Assembly (NCBI GenBank): GCA_002999035.1 | Contig: CP027241.1 | Coordinates: 2,928,195 to 2,992,194 of the forward strand | DNA from: Lachnospiraceae bacterium oral taxon 500 | Lineage (GTDB): Bacteria; Bacillota; Clostridia; Lachnospirales; Vallitaleaceae | Reading direction: 5' to 3' | DNA length: 64,000 nucleotides | In this document: in pieces, positions 52,538 through 61,092 of the stretch | Layout of the letters: each line of letters begins with the position of its first letter | How positions within the stretch are numbered: the stretch's first letter is position 1 | Position numbers and translations under genes: made by a program | The notes under the pieces: model-generated | What the model was told of the DNA's origin: nothing | Databases searched by the model: none | The model's input: only the letters and a program-made list of their open reading frames with translations

Positions 52538-53548
52538 TTATTTTGCATAATATTTTTCATAAGCCTGTTTACACATATCTGCCGCTCCCTGAATTAATTT
52601 TTTAACCTTTTCCCCGTTATCAATTACCGGCACATAATTAGCATTCTTGGCTAATTCTTTAAATTCCTCTGTCGAACTGTAATCCAATATTGCCTGATAA
52701 ATTGCTTGGGCATCGGTAGTGTTTACATCCGCTTTGGTCATAATAAAATTGCAGGTTTTAAAGACAATATCATAACCCAGTGACTTAGCTGTTGGCACTG
52801 TAATCCCATCATATCCAGTATAAGGCTCTTCCGAAAAAACAACAATCGGCACAAGTCCTCCTTCTCCGATATATTGTGCACCTAAAGACGAAGTAGCCAA
52901 AGCGCAGACAACATTACCACCGGCCAATGCCAAAAGATCTTTCGCGCTGCCGTCAGAAGTAACTGCTTCTGCCTGAATTCCCGCTTCTCCAAACAGCATT
53001 GTGCCTAAAAGATGTGTTGTACCTCCTGGAGCGTTAGAGCCAAAAACAATCCTCTCCTTTTCTGCATATTTTTTTAGTTCTTCCCAATCCTTAATCCCCG
53101 TTTTTTGCGGATTAACAAAAAGCATAATATCTTCCGATACTAAGGACGCAATAAATTGAAAATCTTCAATCTTAAGCTGCACTTCTTTATTAAACAGCGG
53201 CGCTAATGTAAACATACCAATTCCGCCCACCATCAACTCCGTCGCATCCGTCTTGGCATTTAATAAATCCGTCGCCGCAATCGCGCCATTAGCGCCAGTA
53301 AGATTATTTACGACTGCTGATTTTTCAAAAGTTTTTTGCAGCCCTTGGGCAAAGATTCTGGCGATCGTGTCAGCCGCTCCGCCTGCCGCAAAAGGAACTC
53401 TAATATTAAAGTTCTGGCTTGGTTTAAAAACTGCCGCACTTTCCTTATCCGGAGTCTTGCTTTCATTTGTTGGTTGTTTACCGCTTGTACACGCCGTCAC
53501 CATCACTAACAAAATAACTGCCATCATAAGTGCTGTAAATCGTTTCAT
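52538..53548 (-). CDS. tctC: TctC-type solute-binding lipoprotein
   Basis: A 336-residue protein with a lipoprotein signal (VILLVMVTAC) and the TctC/Bug fold: FNIRVPFAAGGAADTIARIFAQGLQK, VVNNLTGANGAIAATDLL, and GGIGMFTLAP. It captures an organic acid (citrate-like or another carboxylate; not decidable). Start set at the ATG at 53548 behind AAGGAGG. Confidence 0.92.
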   Translation of the reverse strand: MKRFTALMMAVILLVMVTACTSGKQPTNESKTPDKESAAVFKPSQNFNIRVPFAAGGAADTIARIFAQGLQKTFEKSAVVNNLTGANGAIAATDLLNAKTDATELMVGGIGMFTLAPLFNKEVQLKIEDFQFIASLVSEDIMLFVNPQKTGIKDWEELKKYAEKERIVFGSNAPGGTTHLLGTMLFGEAGIQAEAVTSDGSAKDLLALAGGNVVCALATSSLGAQYIGEGGLVPIVVFSEEPYTGYDGITVPTAKSLGYDIVFKTCNFIMTKADVNTTDAQAIYQAILDYSSTEEFKELAKNANYVPVIDNGEKVKKLIQGAADMCKQAYEKYYAK

Positions 53549-53561
53549 TTTTTGCCTCCTT

Positions 53562-53628
53562 AAAAACGTTTTCAGTGATTGTTTCCCATCTATTTTCAAA
53601 TTTTAGCAAGTCTTTTAAGAATTGTCAA
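53562..53628 (-). promoter_or_regulatory. tct promoter with LacI-type operator in the leader
   Basis: Minus strand: -35 TTGACA (53628-53623), 17 bp, -10 TAAAAT (53605-53600). A palindrome AAAACGTTTT at 53563-53572 lies about 20-30 nt into the transcript, a typical site for LacI-family repression, and the regulator gene is next door. Confidence 0.7.
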
Positions 53629-53710
53629 TGTTTTTTCGTCTTTTTGTCGGTTTTCTATGACTTTTTTCCTTTTTATTATCTATTTTAAATAAAAAAAGTT
53701 TCTGTCATTG

Positions 53711-53724
53711 TGATAACGTTTTCA
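53711..53724. promoter_or_regulatory. Second LacI/CRE-like operator
   Basis: TGATAACGTTTTCA fits the TGWNANCGNTNWCA pattern of LacI/CcpA sites and shares the AACGTT core with the operator at 53563-53572, about 150 bp away. It could be the far site of a repression loop or a carbon-catabolite site. Confidence 0.6.
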
Positions 53725-53819
53725 TCTTTAGTAACACTTTCCCTTCTTTATCTTTAATGCAGATGACAAAAATATTCAATGCCCATAATACGGCTTTCCA
53801 TATTTTTGACACTTATACC

Positions 53820-54815
53820 TTAAAATTGATAATTGACTTTTATTTCATATTTTTTAAAAGTTGCCGCCTTATCCTCGATAATCTTATGATACAGCAATTC
53901 AGAAGCGGTAATCGCTACCTCCTCTGGGTTTTTTATTACCAATGAACAAGGAATCCCTAATTTCTCCGCTGTTCCAGCTTGAGCGAAGCCAGCGATATCC
54001 ACATTCTTCATCCACTCTTGATATTTTCCATGTAATACCATGACAACATATTCTAAAATATCCGTACCAAAAGCAACAATTAAAGCTCTTTCCCCCGGCC
54101 TGCTATCCGCTTTCAGCCGATCAATAGCCACTGCTACCGCCTCGGCCTCGCGTGCAGTCTGTACTTTACGAACCCGCTCCTCTGTCACGCTATTTTCTTT
54201 TAATGCCTGATCTGAACCAGCCATGCACATCTTGGTATTAAAGCTATCCTGCCAGCCAAACAAAAGCAAAATTTGACTTGCCATTTTATTTTTCAGCAGC
54301 CAGTCTATTAGCCGATAAGAATTAAGCCAATGATTTTCCGAAACAATATCACAACCGATTTCCTCTATCCGGTCAATCGCCACAATACTTTTATAATCTG
54401 CCGTAATACTTTGCAAATAAGAAGTATTTTGTCCGCTGGGAGCAATAATGATCCCAGCGGCTTTTTGACTAAGCAATTCCCGTATATAAGCCTTTTCTTT
54501 TTCTCCATCATTATTACTTTCGCAAATGAAAGTAATAAACTTCCTTTCAAAAAAGTAATCACTTGTCACCCGGCAAACTCTAGCAAAAAAATACTCCATA
54601 TGCGGAACAACCATACCAATGATTTTTGTTTTTCCTCTCCTCAAATTTTGTGCAAATATATTTGGCTCGTATCGCAGTTCTTTAATTGCATTTTTTATAT
54701 TGTATGCCGCCAATGGCTGTACACTTTTAGAATCCGCCAGATAACGCGATACCGAACTAATTGATACACCAGCCAAAGCAGCTACCTCTCGAATCGTAAC
54801 TTTTTTCTGTTGCAT
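53820..54815 (-). CDS. LacI-family transcriptional regulator
   Basis: A 331-residue protein: N-terminal HTH (VTIREVAALAGVSISSVSRYL) and hinge helix (PNIFAQNLRRGKT), then a periplasmic-binding-type sensor domain with IIGMVVPHMEYFFAR. It lies just upstream of tctCBA on the same strand; the operators between them make it the probable repressor, with a carboxylate as likely inducer. No strong promoter was seen for it. Confidence 0.92.
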   Translation of the reverse strand: MQQKKVTIREVAALAGVSISSVSRYLADSKSVQPLAAYNIKNAIKELRYEPNIFAQNLRRGKTKIIGMVVPHMEYFFARVCRVTSDYFFERKFITFICESNNDGEKEKAYIRELLSQKAAGIIIAPSGQNTSYLQSITADYKSIVAIDRIEEIGCDIVSENHWLNSYRLIDWLLKNKMASQILLLFGWQDSFNTKMCMAGSDQALKENSVTEERVRKVQTAREAEAVAVAIDRLKADSRPGERALIVAFGTDILEYVVMVLHGKYQEWMKNVDIAGFAQAGTAEKLGIPCSLVIKNPEEVAITASELLYHKIIEDKAATFKKYEIKVNYQF

Positions 54816-55025
54816 TTTCCCACCAGCCTTTCATTTTACTATACCCACCATGAAAATTGCTAAACCTCTTCGCCGGTTCTCCCGTTTAAATACCCCTTAT
54901 GGCCAAACAACCTCGCAACTCCCGATGCTCCAATGGCAAAACGGATTATCAATTGCTATTTTCATGGTTTCCGGCCATTTTTGAAACTTTTCATCACTTC
55001 ATCTTTTTTCCTCTTCTCCGTATCT
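54816..55025. other. Intergenic region upstream of the LacI gene
   Basis: No convincing gene; only a weak TATAGT-type -10 near the LacI start. A 69-residue plus-strand frame here has no recognisable features. Confidence 0.4.
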
Positions 55026-55131
55026 ACAGTTCAGACCAGTATAGTTATCTTAATGCCCACATAAGTAATTTGTTGAATTACATTTTTCCCAGCGCGACTT
55101 TCCCCTGATCGAAATGCTGCGCATTTCTGCC
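55026..55131. repeat. Mosaic relative of the structured intergenic elements
   Basis: It begins ACAGTTCAG (55026-55034), has a GTAATTtgttgAATTAC hairpin, then TTTCCCAGCG (55086-55094), then the reverse complement of the 29.4-kb element end: CTTTCCCCTGATCG followed by GAAATGC-tgc-GCATTTC (55111-55127). Compared with GAAGTGC/GCACTTC at 29.5 kb, one G-C pair has become A-T on both sides. Confidence 0.65.
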
Positions 55132-55159
55132 TAGGTGGAATAGTTAATCGAATGCGAAA

Positions 55160-55179
55160 GCTCCGGCAAAAGCCGGAGC
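55160..55179 (-). terminator. Hairpin downstream of the Rpn gene
   Basis: GCTCCGGC-aaaa-GCCGGAGC, 8 perfect pairs, about 85 nt beyond the Rpn stop. No clear U-tract follows on the minus strand, so terminator strength is uncertain. Confidence 0.5.
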
Positions 55180-55263
55180 CTTAACGAATCTTTTTAGATC
55201 AATTATTTGTGTGCACTCCCGCTACCAATACGCCGATATGGATCGGTTAAGTGAAAGCCTAAA

Positions 55264-56217
55264 CTACAACTCGGCAATCTGCCCGGCAGTCAGGCCGGTA
55301 TATTTCATAATGTCAGAAACCGGCATACCGTCCGCCTTCATATTGCGGGCGGTTTGAAGCATACGCTGCTCTCCACGTTGTTCGCCGATTTTTTCTCCTT
55401 CTTCCCGCATCCACGCCATCATGGAATAATAATCCCGCTCATACTTTAATGCTGCCTTGTAGTTGATCCGCTCTTGTCCATCCATATAAAATTCTTCCAT
55501 AACTCTATTCGCCTTTTCCAAAGTTGCCGATCCCTTCGCCATTGCTGCCCGCACCTCCTTGTTACTCGTCTGAATAAAAATCAACCAGCGCTCCAATAAT
55601 CCCAGTTCTTCTGCTCTTACCTCCGTCATTGCTTTTAACCCGGACGGAAAAATCTTGGTCAAATCCAGAAAGTGAATTTCCAACAGTTCATCTAATTCCG
55701 TATATTCTTCTATTTCCAGCAATTTATAAACGGAATGACATTTATCCGTAAACGGAAAGCTTTCATTAAGTAAGTTAATTGTGATGCATTTTTCCAGTCG
55801 GTCGTATTTGTCCCCTTTTTCCAAATCGCCCGCATACATATCCGCCCAATAGTATAGACTGCGTCGAGGGAAAAAATCCGTCCAGTAGTTTTGGATCTCA
55901 ACATTGATTTTTCTGCCGTCTGCTAAACGCAGCTTTAAGTCCAAAATACCGGCTTTTTTATCCAGCACCTGCGGCAAGAGCAAAGGGTCTTCTATTCGGA
56001 TTTCCTCAAAATCTTTCTGCGCCATACCAGTTACCAGCGATAAAAACTCCGCTAAAATATCCCTATTCTCCGACCGCCCGAACAGTTTCTTAAACGCATA
56101 ATCATTGCGGACGGTAAAGCCCATATTGTCAATGTTTTTCCGTCTTTCAATCTCTTTCCAAGTTTCAAACTTTCGGGCAGCTGTTTTGGTGCCATATTTT
56201 TTATTCTTATGTCCCAC
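55264..56217 (-). CDS. Rpn-family recombination-promoting nuclease / PD-(D/E)XK transposase-like protein
   Basis: A 317-residue protein with the Rpn pattern NDYAFKKLFGR, then a PD-(D/E)XK core GILDLKLRLADGRKINVEIQ (Asp and ExQ), then a helical C-terminus with REEGEKIGEQRGEQRML. Rpn proteins are RecA-independent nucleases that spread horizontally. I place the start at GTG 56217 (7 nt after AGGAGGG); a longer frame to 56262 would begin upstream of the promoter -10 (TATAAT at 56239-56234). Confidence 0.88.
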   Translation of the reverse strand: MGHKNKKYGTKTAARKFETWKEIERRKNIDNMGFTVRNDYAFKKLFGRSENRDILAEFLSLVTGMAQKDFEEIRIEDPLLLPQVLDKKAGILDLKLRLADGRKINVEIQNYWTDFFPRRSLYYWADMYAGDLEKGDKYDRLEKCITINLLNESFPFTDKCHSVYKLLEIEEYTELDELLEIHFLDLTKIFPSGLKAMTEVRAEELGLLERWLIFIQTSNKEVRAAMAKGSATLEKANRVMEEFYMDGQERINYKAALKYERDYYSMMAWMREEGEKIGEQRGEQRMLQTARNMKADGMPVSDIMKYTGLTAGQIAEL

Positions 56218-56233
56218 CACACTCCCTCCTTTC

Positions 56234-56262
56234 ATTATACTAAAATATTCTGTTCGATACAA
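56234..56262 (-). promoter_or_regulatory. Promoter of the Rpn gene
   Basis: Minus strand: -35 TTGTAT (56262-56257), 17 bp, -10 TATAAT (56239-56234). The 25-nt motif shared with the comM upstream region lies further up at 56288-56312. Confidence 0.65.
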
Positions 56263-56312
56263 CTATCTTAGCAAAAAAGAAAGTAGAAGTCGTCCGCAAA
56301 TTGTGGAATTTA

Positions 56313-56662
56313 AAAGAAAATTTTTCAAAAAACTATCCGTAGCATGTGCTCAATTCAGCATATATTTAGATATTCCAAAAACATGTGCGGAGTTCGCTTC
56401 AGTGAACAACCAGTCTGTATCAAGAAGTCGAACTCACACACAATCCCCATTTCTTGCCAATAAAGTAGCAGTGTGTGCGGGACTCGGTCTCAGCGAGCAA
56501 TCCGTCTATACCGAAGGACAATAAATTTCGTCCAACATTTCTTGTCGACAGCAACATTAGTAGTCCAAAACTGTCGATAACTTTCCGATGACCGAGCAGT
56601 ACGAATACGAAGCATTTACATTCACCAGCAATGCGAAAGAGCAATATATAGAGAAAGAAAAC
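56313..56662. repeat. Intergenic region with two degenerate tandem units
   Basis: No credible gene. TGTGCGG at about 56385 and 56474 starts two units of about 88 bp that stay alignable to CATTTCTTG(C/T)C some 61 bp later. Each has a short stem: GTTC...GAAC in the first and CTCG...CGAG in the second. A third partial match may follow near 56590. Confidence 0.5.
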
Positions 56663-56693
56663 CCTCGGGATTCACTGACAGCAAATCCCGAGG
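56663..56693 (-). terminator. Terminator after the ROK gene
   Basis: CCTCGGGATT (56663-56672) pairs perfectly with AATCCCGAGG (56684-56693); TTTTCTTTC follows on the minus strand. It ends the lpl-type operon. Confidence 0.85.
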
Positions 56694-56726
56694 ACGAGTA
56701 GTTTAGAACTTTTCACTGCTCAGCAG

Positions 56727-57890
56727 CTACAAAATCCGGTTATTTAAATTAAACACGCTTTCCAGCGGCAGCATAGCCGCCCCCAAGAGCGAAGCCTCCT
56801 GTTTCAGACCGGATATCCGCAAAATATGACGCAGCGGGTGAATCGGCCGCAGCGATTCCTGCAAGACCGACGACAGCTTGTCCTGAAACAAATGCGCATA
56901 TAAACTCATTTCGCCGCCGATAATAATATAATCCGGGTCTAAAATCAGCATGATATTGCGAATCCCCAGCCCCAAAAAGTGAATATACTCATCCACATGA
57001 CGCACAGCCGCCGCTTCTCCGCGCTCATAACTCTCAAAAATCTCCGCCGCCGGCCGCCGGCCGCCCGGATAACTTTCTTCCAAAGCCGGCACCGAAACAT
57101 ATGCCTCCCAACAGCCGAGCATCCCGCACCGACAGCGCCGCCCCTGATTTTGAACCACCGTATGCCCAAACTCACCGGCACCGCTGCTTCGCCCCTTATA
57201 TAAATGATCACTGATGACCACGCCGGCACCGACTCCCTGATTGATTGATAAAAACACAATGTCATGCGCTTCTCTGGCAGCAAGCCCAATCTCCAGTTCC
57301 GCCTTGGCTCCCAGATTGGCTTCATTTTCCAGAAAAACCGGCCATTTTAAGCGGTTTTTATATCGGGAAAAATCAAACCAGCGGTCGGCAAAGGGAAACT
57401 TGATGCACAGACTTTCTTCATCGACAATGCCATGCAGCGAAAAGCCAACTCCCAAAATCTTCTCCGCCGGCAGCTGCAAAGCGGCAATGCTCCGCTCCAG
57501 CCAGTCTTCCATCGCCTGAATTACACTGCCCATCCCCGCCTTTAAGCCAACCGCCAATTCCTGACGGGCAACGCAGCAGTAATTCAAATCCGTAATGATA
57601 ATGTCTGTACTTTCCCATTTGATTTCCGTCCCCACCGAATAATACGAATCGCCCAAAAACTCAATTACCGCCGGTGGCCGGCCGCCGGTGGAGTCCGCTC
57701 CCTCCGACTGCCTTAAAAATCCCGCTTCTTCCAGCAGTGTAATATTGCTCGTCACCGTCGGAATACTCAGCTTCAGGCATTTGGCAATCTCGGCCTTAGT
57801 GGTTTTCTTTGCCTGCCGGACGAGGCTGAGAATACGGCGCTGATTGCTGTTTTTAATCAGCTTTTGGCTTAAATCCTGTAATACTATCAT
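56727..57890 (-). CDS. ROK-family transcriptional regulator
   Basis: A 387-residue protein with an N-terminal winged helix (NQRRILSLVRQAKKTTKAEI, SIPTVTSNITLLEEAGFL) and a ROK kinase-like domain with GAGEFGH at 237-243 and the zinc motif CRCGMLGCWE at 253-262. It is most likely the sugar-responsive repressor (NagC/XylR type) of the operon it ends. It overlaps the enolase-like gene by 38 bases, so the two are co-translated. Confidence 0.92.
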   Translation of the reverse strand: MIVLQDLSQKLIKNSNQRRILSLVRQAKKTTKAEIAKCLKLSIPTVTSNITLLEEAGFLRQSEGADSTGGRPPAVIEFLGDSYYSVGTEIKWESTDIIITDLNYCCVARQELAVGLKAGMGSVIQAMEDWLERSIAALQLPAEKILGVGFSLHGIVDEESLCIKFPFADRWFDFSRYKNRLKWPVFLENEANLGAKAELEIGLAAREAHDIVFLSINQGVGAGVVISDHLYKGRSSGAGEFGHTVVQNQGRRCRCGMLGCWEAYVSVPALEESYPGGRRPAAEIFESYERGEAAAVRHVDEYIHFLGLGIRNIMLILDPDYIIIGGEMSLYAHLFQDKLSSVLQESLRPIHPLRHILRISGLKQEASLLGAAMLPLESVFNLNNRIL

Positions 57891-59034
57891 GGTCTGTTTC
57901 TTCCTTTAAGATAGACTCTTTTATCTCAATGCCAAATCCCGGTTTTTCGCTGTACGCAATCGGAAAGCACCGGCTATCGGTCGCCAGATCCCCCGCTGCC
58001 CGGTAATAAAAATCGGAATCTCTCTCTTTTTCCACCGCTTCCACCCAAACCGCTCCCAGTCCCATCGCCAACTGCTGCCAAACCGTGGCGGCAGGGCCAA
58101 CTAAACTGTCATCGCCAATCATCACCTTAGCGCCGATGTCTTGGATTCTTTCGGCTAACAGCACCGCATCCAGAAGCGAGCCCATGACCGCCGGATGAAT
58201 ATTATAAATTCCGCCCATCCCCGGCAGCAGCGTATGCACTGCTTCTCTGGCCGGCCGCAGCGGATAATCCGGAATCAGGCATAGCCCGGCGCAGAGCTCT
58301 TGCAGGCGTACCCAGTCCTGATTGCTGATATAGGCCGGGTCTTCGCAGGCGTCCAAACCGGCCGCGTACAGCCGGTTCAGAGAGGCGGCAATTTCCTCAA
58401 GGCTTACTTCCTGCTCCGGCTCCCGGTAGCCGCCGTTGACATCGCCGATTAAGTAGCATTCCTCCCGCGGACAAACCTGACGTGCCGTCCGAATCAGCTC
58501 CAAATCCAAATCTTCTTCACCAAATAGTTTCAGCTTCAAAAAGCGTGTCCGGCCGTTGGCCTTGGCAGCCTGCGCTTTTTGCCGGACTTCCTCCGGCTGC
58601 CGGCTTAAAATCACCGAAACACCGTAAACCGGCTGCCGATGAGGCAGAGCCAACAATTTAACCGTTGCTGTCCGCGCGCATTTTCCCGCCAAATCAAGCA
58701 AAGCCATTTCCAGCAGTTCCGTCAGCTTCTCCGGCCACCGGCCTCTTTGCGCCCGCACCGCCTCAATGGCTGCAAACACACCGCAGCCTATTAGCTCCGC
58801 CAACTGACTGTGATAAATATGCACATCTATCTCCGGCTGATTGGTAGCGATAATGCTTTCCCCAAAACCGGTTTCCGTCCCGGCTTCTATCGCCAGAATC
58901 ATATGCTGGCGGCTGTTCCATGTACCAAAGCTGAACTGACTGACGGTTTGAATATTTTTTAAATAAGGCGTTATCCTTGTTATTTTGTTATCAATATGCT
59001 GAAAAGGCTCCAGCAGCTGCTTTTCTGTTCTCAT
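57853..59034 (-). CDS. Enolase-superfamily enzyme (muconate lactonizing/epimerase group) with atypical active site
   Basis: A 393-residue protein with an N-terminal capping domain and a C-terminal barrel. Base motif KxK at K167-K169 (FLKLKLFG); metal ligands D198 (IGDVNGG), E231 (CEDPAY) and D256 (IPDYPL). Where MLE-group enzymes have the second Lys (NxK), this protein reads YNIHPAVMG with H280. The reaction is thus uncertain: an acid-sugar dehydratase, epimerase or cycloisomerase. It is encoded inside a sugar uptake operon, so it probably acts on the imported compound. Confidence 0.8.
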   Translation of the reverse strand: MRTEKQLLEPFQHIDNKITRITPYLKNIQTVSQFSFGTWNSRQHMILAIEAGTETGFGESIIATNQPEIDVHIYHSQLAELIGCGVFAAIEAVRAQRGRWPEKLTELLEMALLDLAGKCARTATVKLLALPHRQPVYGVSVILSRQPEEVRQKAQAAKANGRTRFLKLKLFGEEDLDLELIRTARQVCPREECYLIGDVNGGYREPEQEVSLEEIAASLNRLYAAGLDACEDPAYISNQDWVRLQELCAGLCLIPDYPLRPAREAVHTLLPGMGGIYNIHPAVMGSLLDAVLLAERIQDIGAKVMIGDDSLVGPAATVWQQLAMGLGAVWVEAVEKERDSDFYYRAAGDLATDSRCFPIAYSEKPGFGIEIKESILKEETDHDSITGFKPKAD

Positions 59035-59047
59035 TTTAATTTTTCTC

Positions 59048-59935
59048 CTACGATTTGACTGAACCGATCATCACACCCTTGACGAAATGCTTTTGCACCA
59101 GCGGATAAAGCATCAGCACCGGCAGCGAAGATACGATGATGACACCGTATTTGATGGTTCGGGAAATTTGTTCCAGACGCTTAATCATTTCCAAATCGGT
59201 AATGGAAGTATCAATGGTTTGACCGGAAATCAAAATATCGCGCAAAATCAGTTGTAAAGGATAAAGCTTAACATTATTGATATAAATCAAGCCGTTAAAA
59301 AAGGAATTCCAGTGATTAACCGCGTAATATAGGCCAATGACCGCAATAATCGACTTGGACAGCGGCAGGACAACATAGAAAAAATACTGAAAAATATTGC
59401 AGCCGTCGACCTCAGCCGCTTCCTGCAATTCCCGCGGCATGGTATTTAAGTAGAAGGAGCGGGTAATGATCAGATTAAACACCGAAAACGAGCCTAAAAC
59501 AATCAGCACCGCCCGCGTATCAATCAGCCCCAATTGCTTGACCACCAAATACATCGGAATCAAACCGCCGCCGAAATACATGGTAAAGACAAAAAACAGC
59601 ATAATCAATTTAGAGCCTTTCAAATCCTTCCGCGACAGCGCATATCCGGCCGGAATCGTCAGCACCAGCGCCAGCAGCGTACCGCCGCCGGTATATATAA
59701 TCGTATTTAAATAACCGCGCAGAATCCGAACGTCTTTTAAAATAAACTCATACCCCTCAAAACTAAGTCCTTTCGGCCAAAACCAGACTTTTCCCGCCGA
59801 CACTAAGTCAGGATTACTGATGGAAGCAATCACCACAAAGTACAGCGGATAAAAAATAGAAATTAGAATCAGCACCACCAAAATAGTAACCAGACGGTCA
59901 AACGTCTTGTCATTATGTAGCCAGCCTCTTTTCAT
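59048..59935 (-). CDS. LplC-type carbohydrate ABC permease
   Basis: A 295-residue membrane protein with six helices and EAA loop EAAEVDGCNIFQYFFYVVLPL. It pairs with the LplB-like permease; the set resembles LplABC/YtcP-type importers for complex or acidic sugars. No ATPase is encoded here. Confidence 0.93.
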   Translation of the reverse strand: MKRGWLHNDKTFDRLVTILVVLILISIFYPLYFVVIASISNPDLVSAGKVWFWPKGLSFEGYEFILKDVRILRGYLNTIIYTGGGTLLALVLTIPAGYALSRKDLKGSKLIMLFFVFTMYFGGGLIPMYLVVKQLGLIDTRAVLIVLGSFSVFNLIITRSFYLNTMPRELQEAAEVDGCNIFQYFFYVVLPLSKSIIAVIGLYYAVNHWNSFFNGLIYINNVKLYPLQLILRDILISGQTIDTSITDLEMIKRLEQISRTIKYGVIIVSSLPVLMLYPLVQKHFVKGVMIGSVKS

Positions 59936-59969
59936 TTTGTTTCTTCCTTTCTTTTCATAAACCGTACTT

Positions 59970-60902
59970 TTACATAACCCCTACTTTGGTCATTTTCTTG
60001 GAAAACTGATTGACCACTAACAGCAGGATAAAGTTAATGATATTATTAAACAGGCCGATTGCCGCCGACAGGCTTAGCTGACTGCTCAAAATACCGATTT
60101 TGTAAACATAGGTAGCAATGATTTCCGAATAGTCCAAGTTTAAGTTATTCTGCAATAAAAACGCCTTTTCAAAGCCCAAAGTCATAATCCGGCCGGCACT
60201 TAAAATCAAAAGCATAACTGCGGTCGGCATAATCGACGGCCAGTCAATATGAATAATCCGGTCCAGCTTACTGGCGCCGTCAACAATCGCCGCCTCATGA
60301 ATTTCCGGACTGACCGAGGTCAGCGCCGCAATATAAATAATGGAATTCCAGCCCATTTGCTGAATGATGCCTGACCAGACATAGACATGGCGGAAGTTTT
60401 CGGCCTTGGTCATAAAACCAATCGGCTTGATGCCGAACACGCCCAAAATCTGATTATAAATTCCGTCCGTTCCCAGCAAAACAAAAAGCATACCGCAAAA
60501 AACCACCGTTGAAATAAAGTGCGGCGCATAGGTCACCATTTGCGTCAATTTTTTCAGCTTCAGGTTTTTAATATAGTTTAATAAAAACGCCAGAATAATC
60601 GGAATGGGAAATCCGGCCACCAGTGCATAAAGGCTTAATATCAAGGTGTTTTTAATCAGGCTCTCAAACTGATAGGATTCAAAAAACATCTTAAAGTATT
60701 TAAATCCCGCCCATGCACTGGCCTGAATCCCCAAATCCGGCTTAAAATCCTTAAACGCAATTTGAATGCCATACATCGGCATATAGTCAAATAGAATCGT
60801 ATAAATAACTGCCGGCAGTAAAAAAAGATAAAGCATATAACTCTTTTTAATATAACGAATTATTCTGTTTCCGGCGCTTTCTTTCCGCTTTTGCTTTTCC
60901 AT
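59970..60902 (-). CDS. LplB-type carbohydrate ABC permease
   Basis: A 310-residue membrane protein with six helices. The N-terminal pattern LFLLPAVIYTILFDYMPMYG is typical of LplB, and the EAA loop is EAAIVDGASKLDRIIHIDWPS. Start set at the ATG at 60902 behind AAAGGA; 12 more codons upstream are possible but poorly supported. Confidence 0.93.
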   Translation of the reverse strand: MEKQKRKESAGNRIIRYIKKSYMLYLFLLPAVIYTILFDYMPMYGIQIAFKDFKPDLGIQASAWAGFKYFKMFFESYQFESLIKNTLILSLYALVAGFPIPIILAFLLNYIKNLKLKKLTQMVTYAPHFISTVVFCGMLFVLLGTDGIYNQILGVFGIKPIGFMTKAENFRHVYVWSGIIQQMGWNSIIYIAALTSVSPEIHEAAIVDGASKLDRIIHIDWPSIMPTAVMLLILSAGRIMTLGFEKAFLLQNNLNLDYSEIIATYVYKIGILSSQLSLSAAIGLFNNIINFILLLVVNQFSKKMTKVGVM

Positions 60903-61055
60903 AACTGTCCTTTCCCGATTTTGTGCTCTCAAGTCCATGTCCTTCTGTCATCGTTTCCGCTTCTTACGCCCACCGGCCGCCGCTCTTTCACTTGCTGAAA
61001 AGCCGACGCTGGCGGGCTCAGCCGAAGTATAAATATTTCCTTTTCCGAAAAAACA

Positions 61056-61078
61056 AGGCCGCCCACAGCAGGCGGCCT
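61056..61078 (-). terminator. Hairpin between the binding-protein gene and the permeases
   Basis: AGGCCGCC (61056-61063) pairs with GGCGGCCT (61071-61078); TTGTTTTTTC follows on the minus strand. It is well formed as an intrinsic terminator and probably lets only part of the transcripts reach the permease genes. Confidence 0.8.
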
Positions 61079-61092
61079 GATCATAGAAAAGC

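Noticed and set aside
56105-56524. 139-residue plus-strand open frame near the Rpn gene
   Set aside because: It is antisense to the Rpn start and its promoter, and continues through degenerate repeats; no domain.
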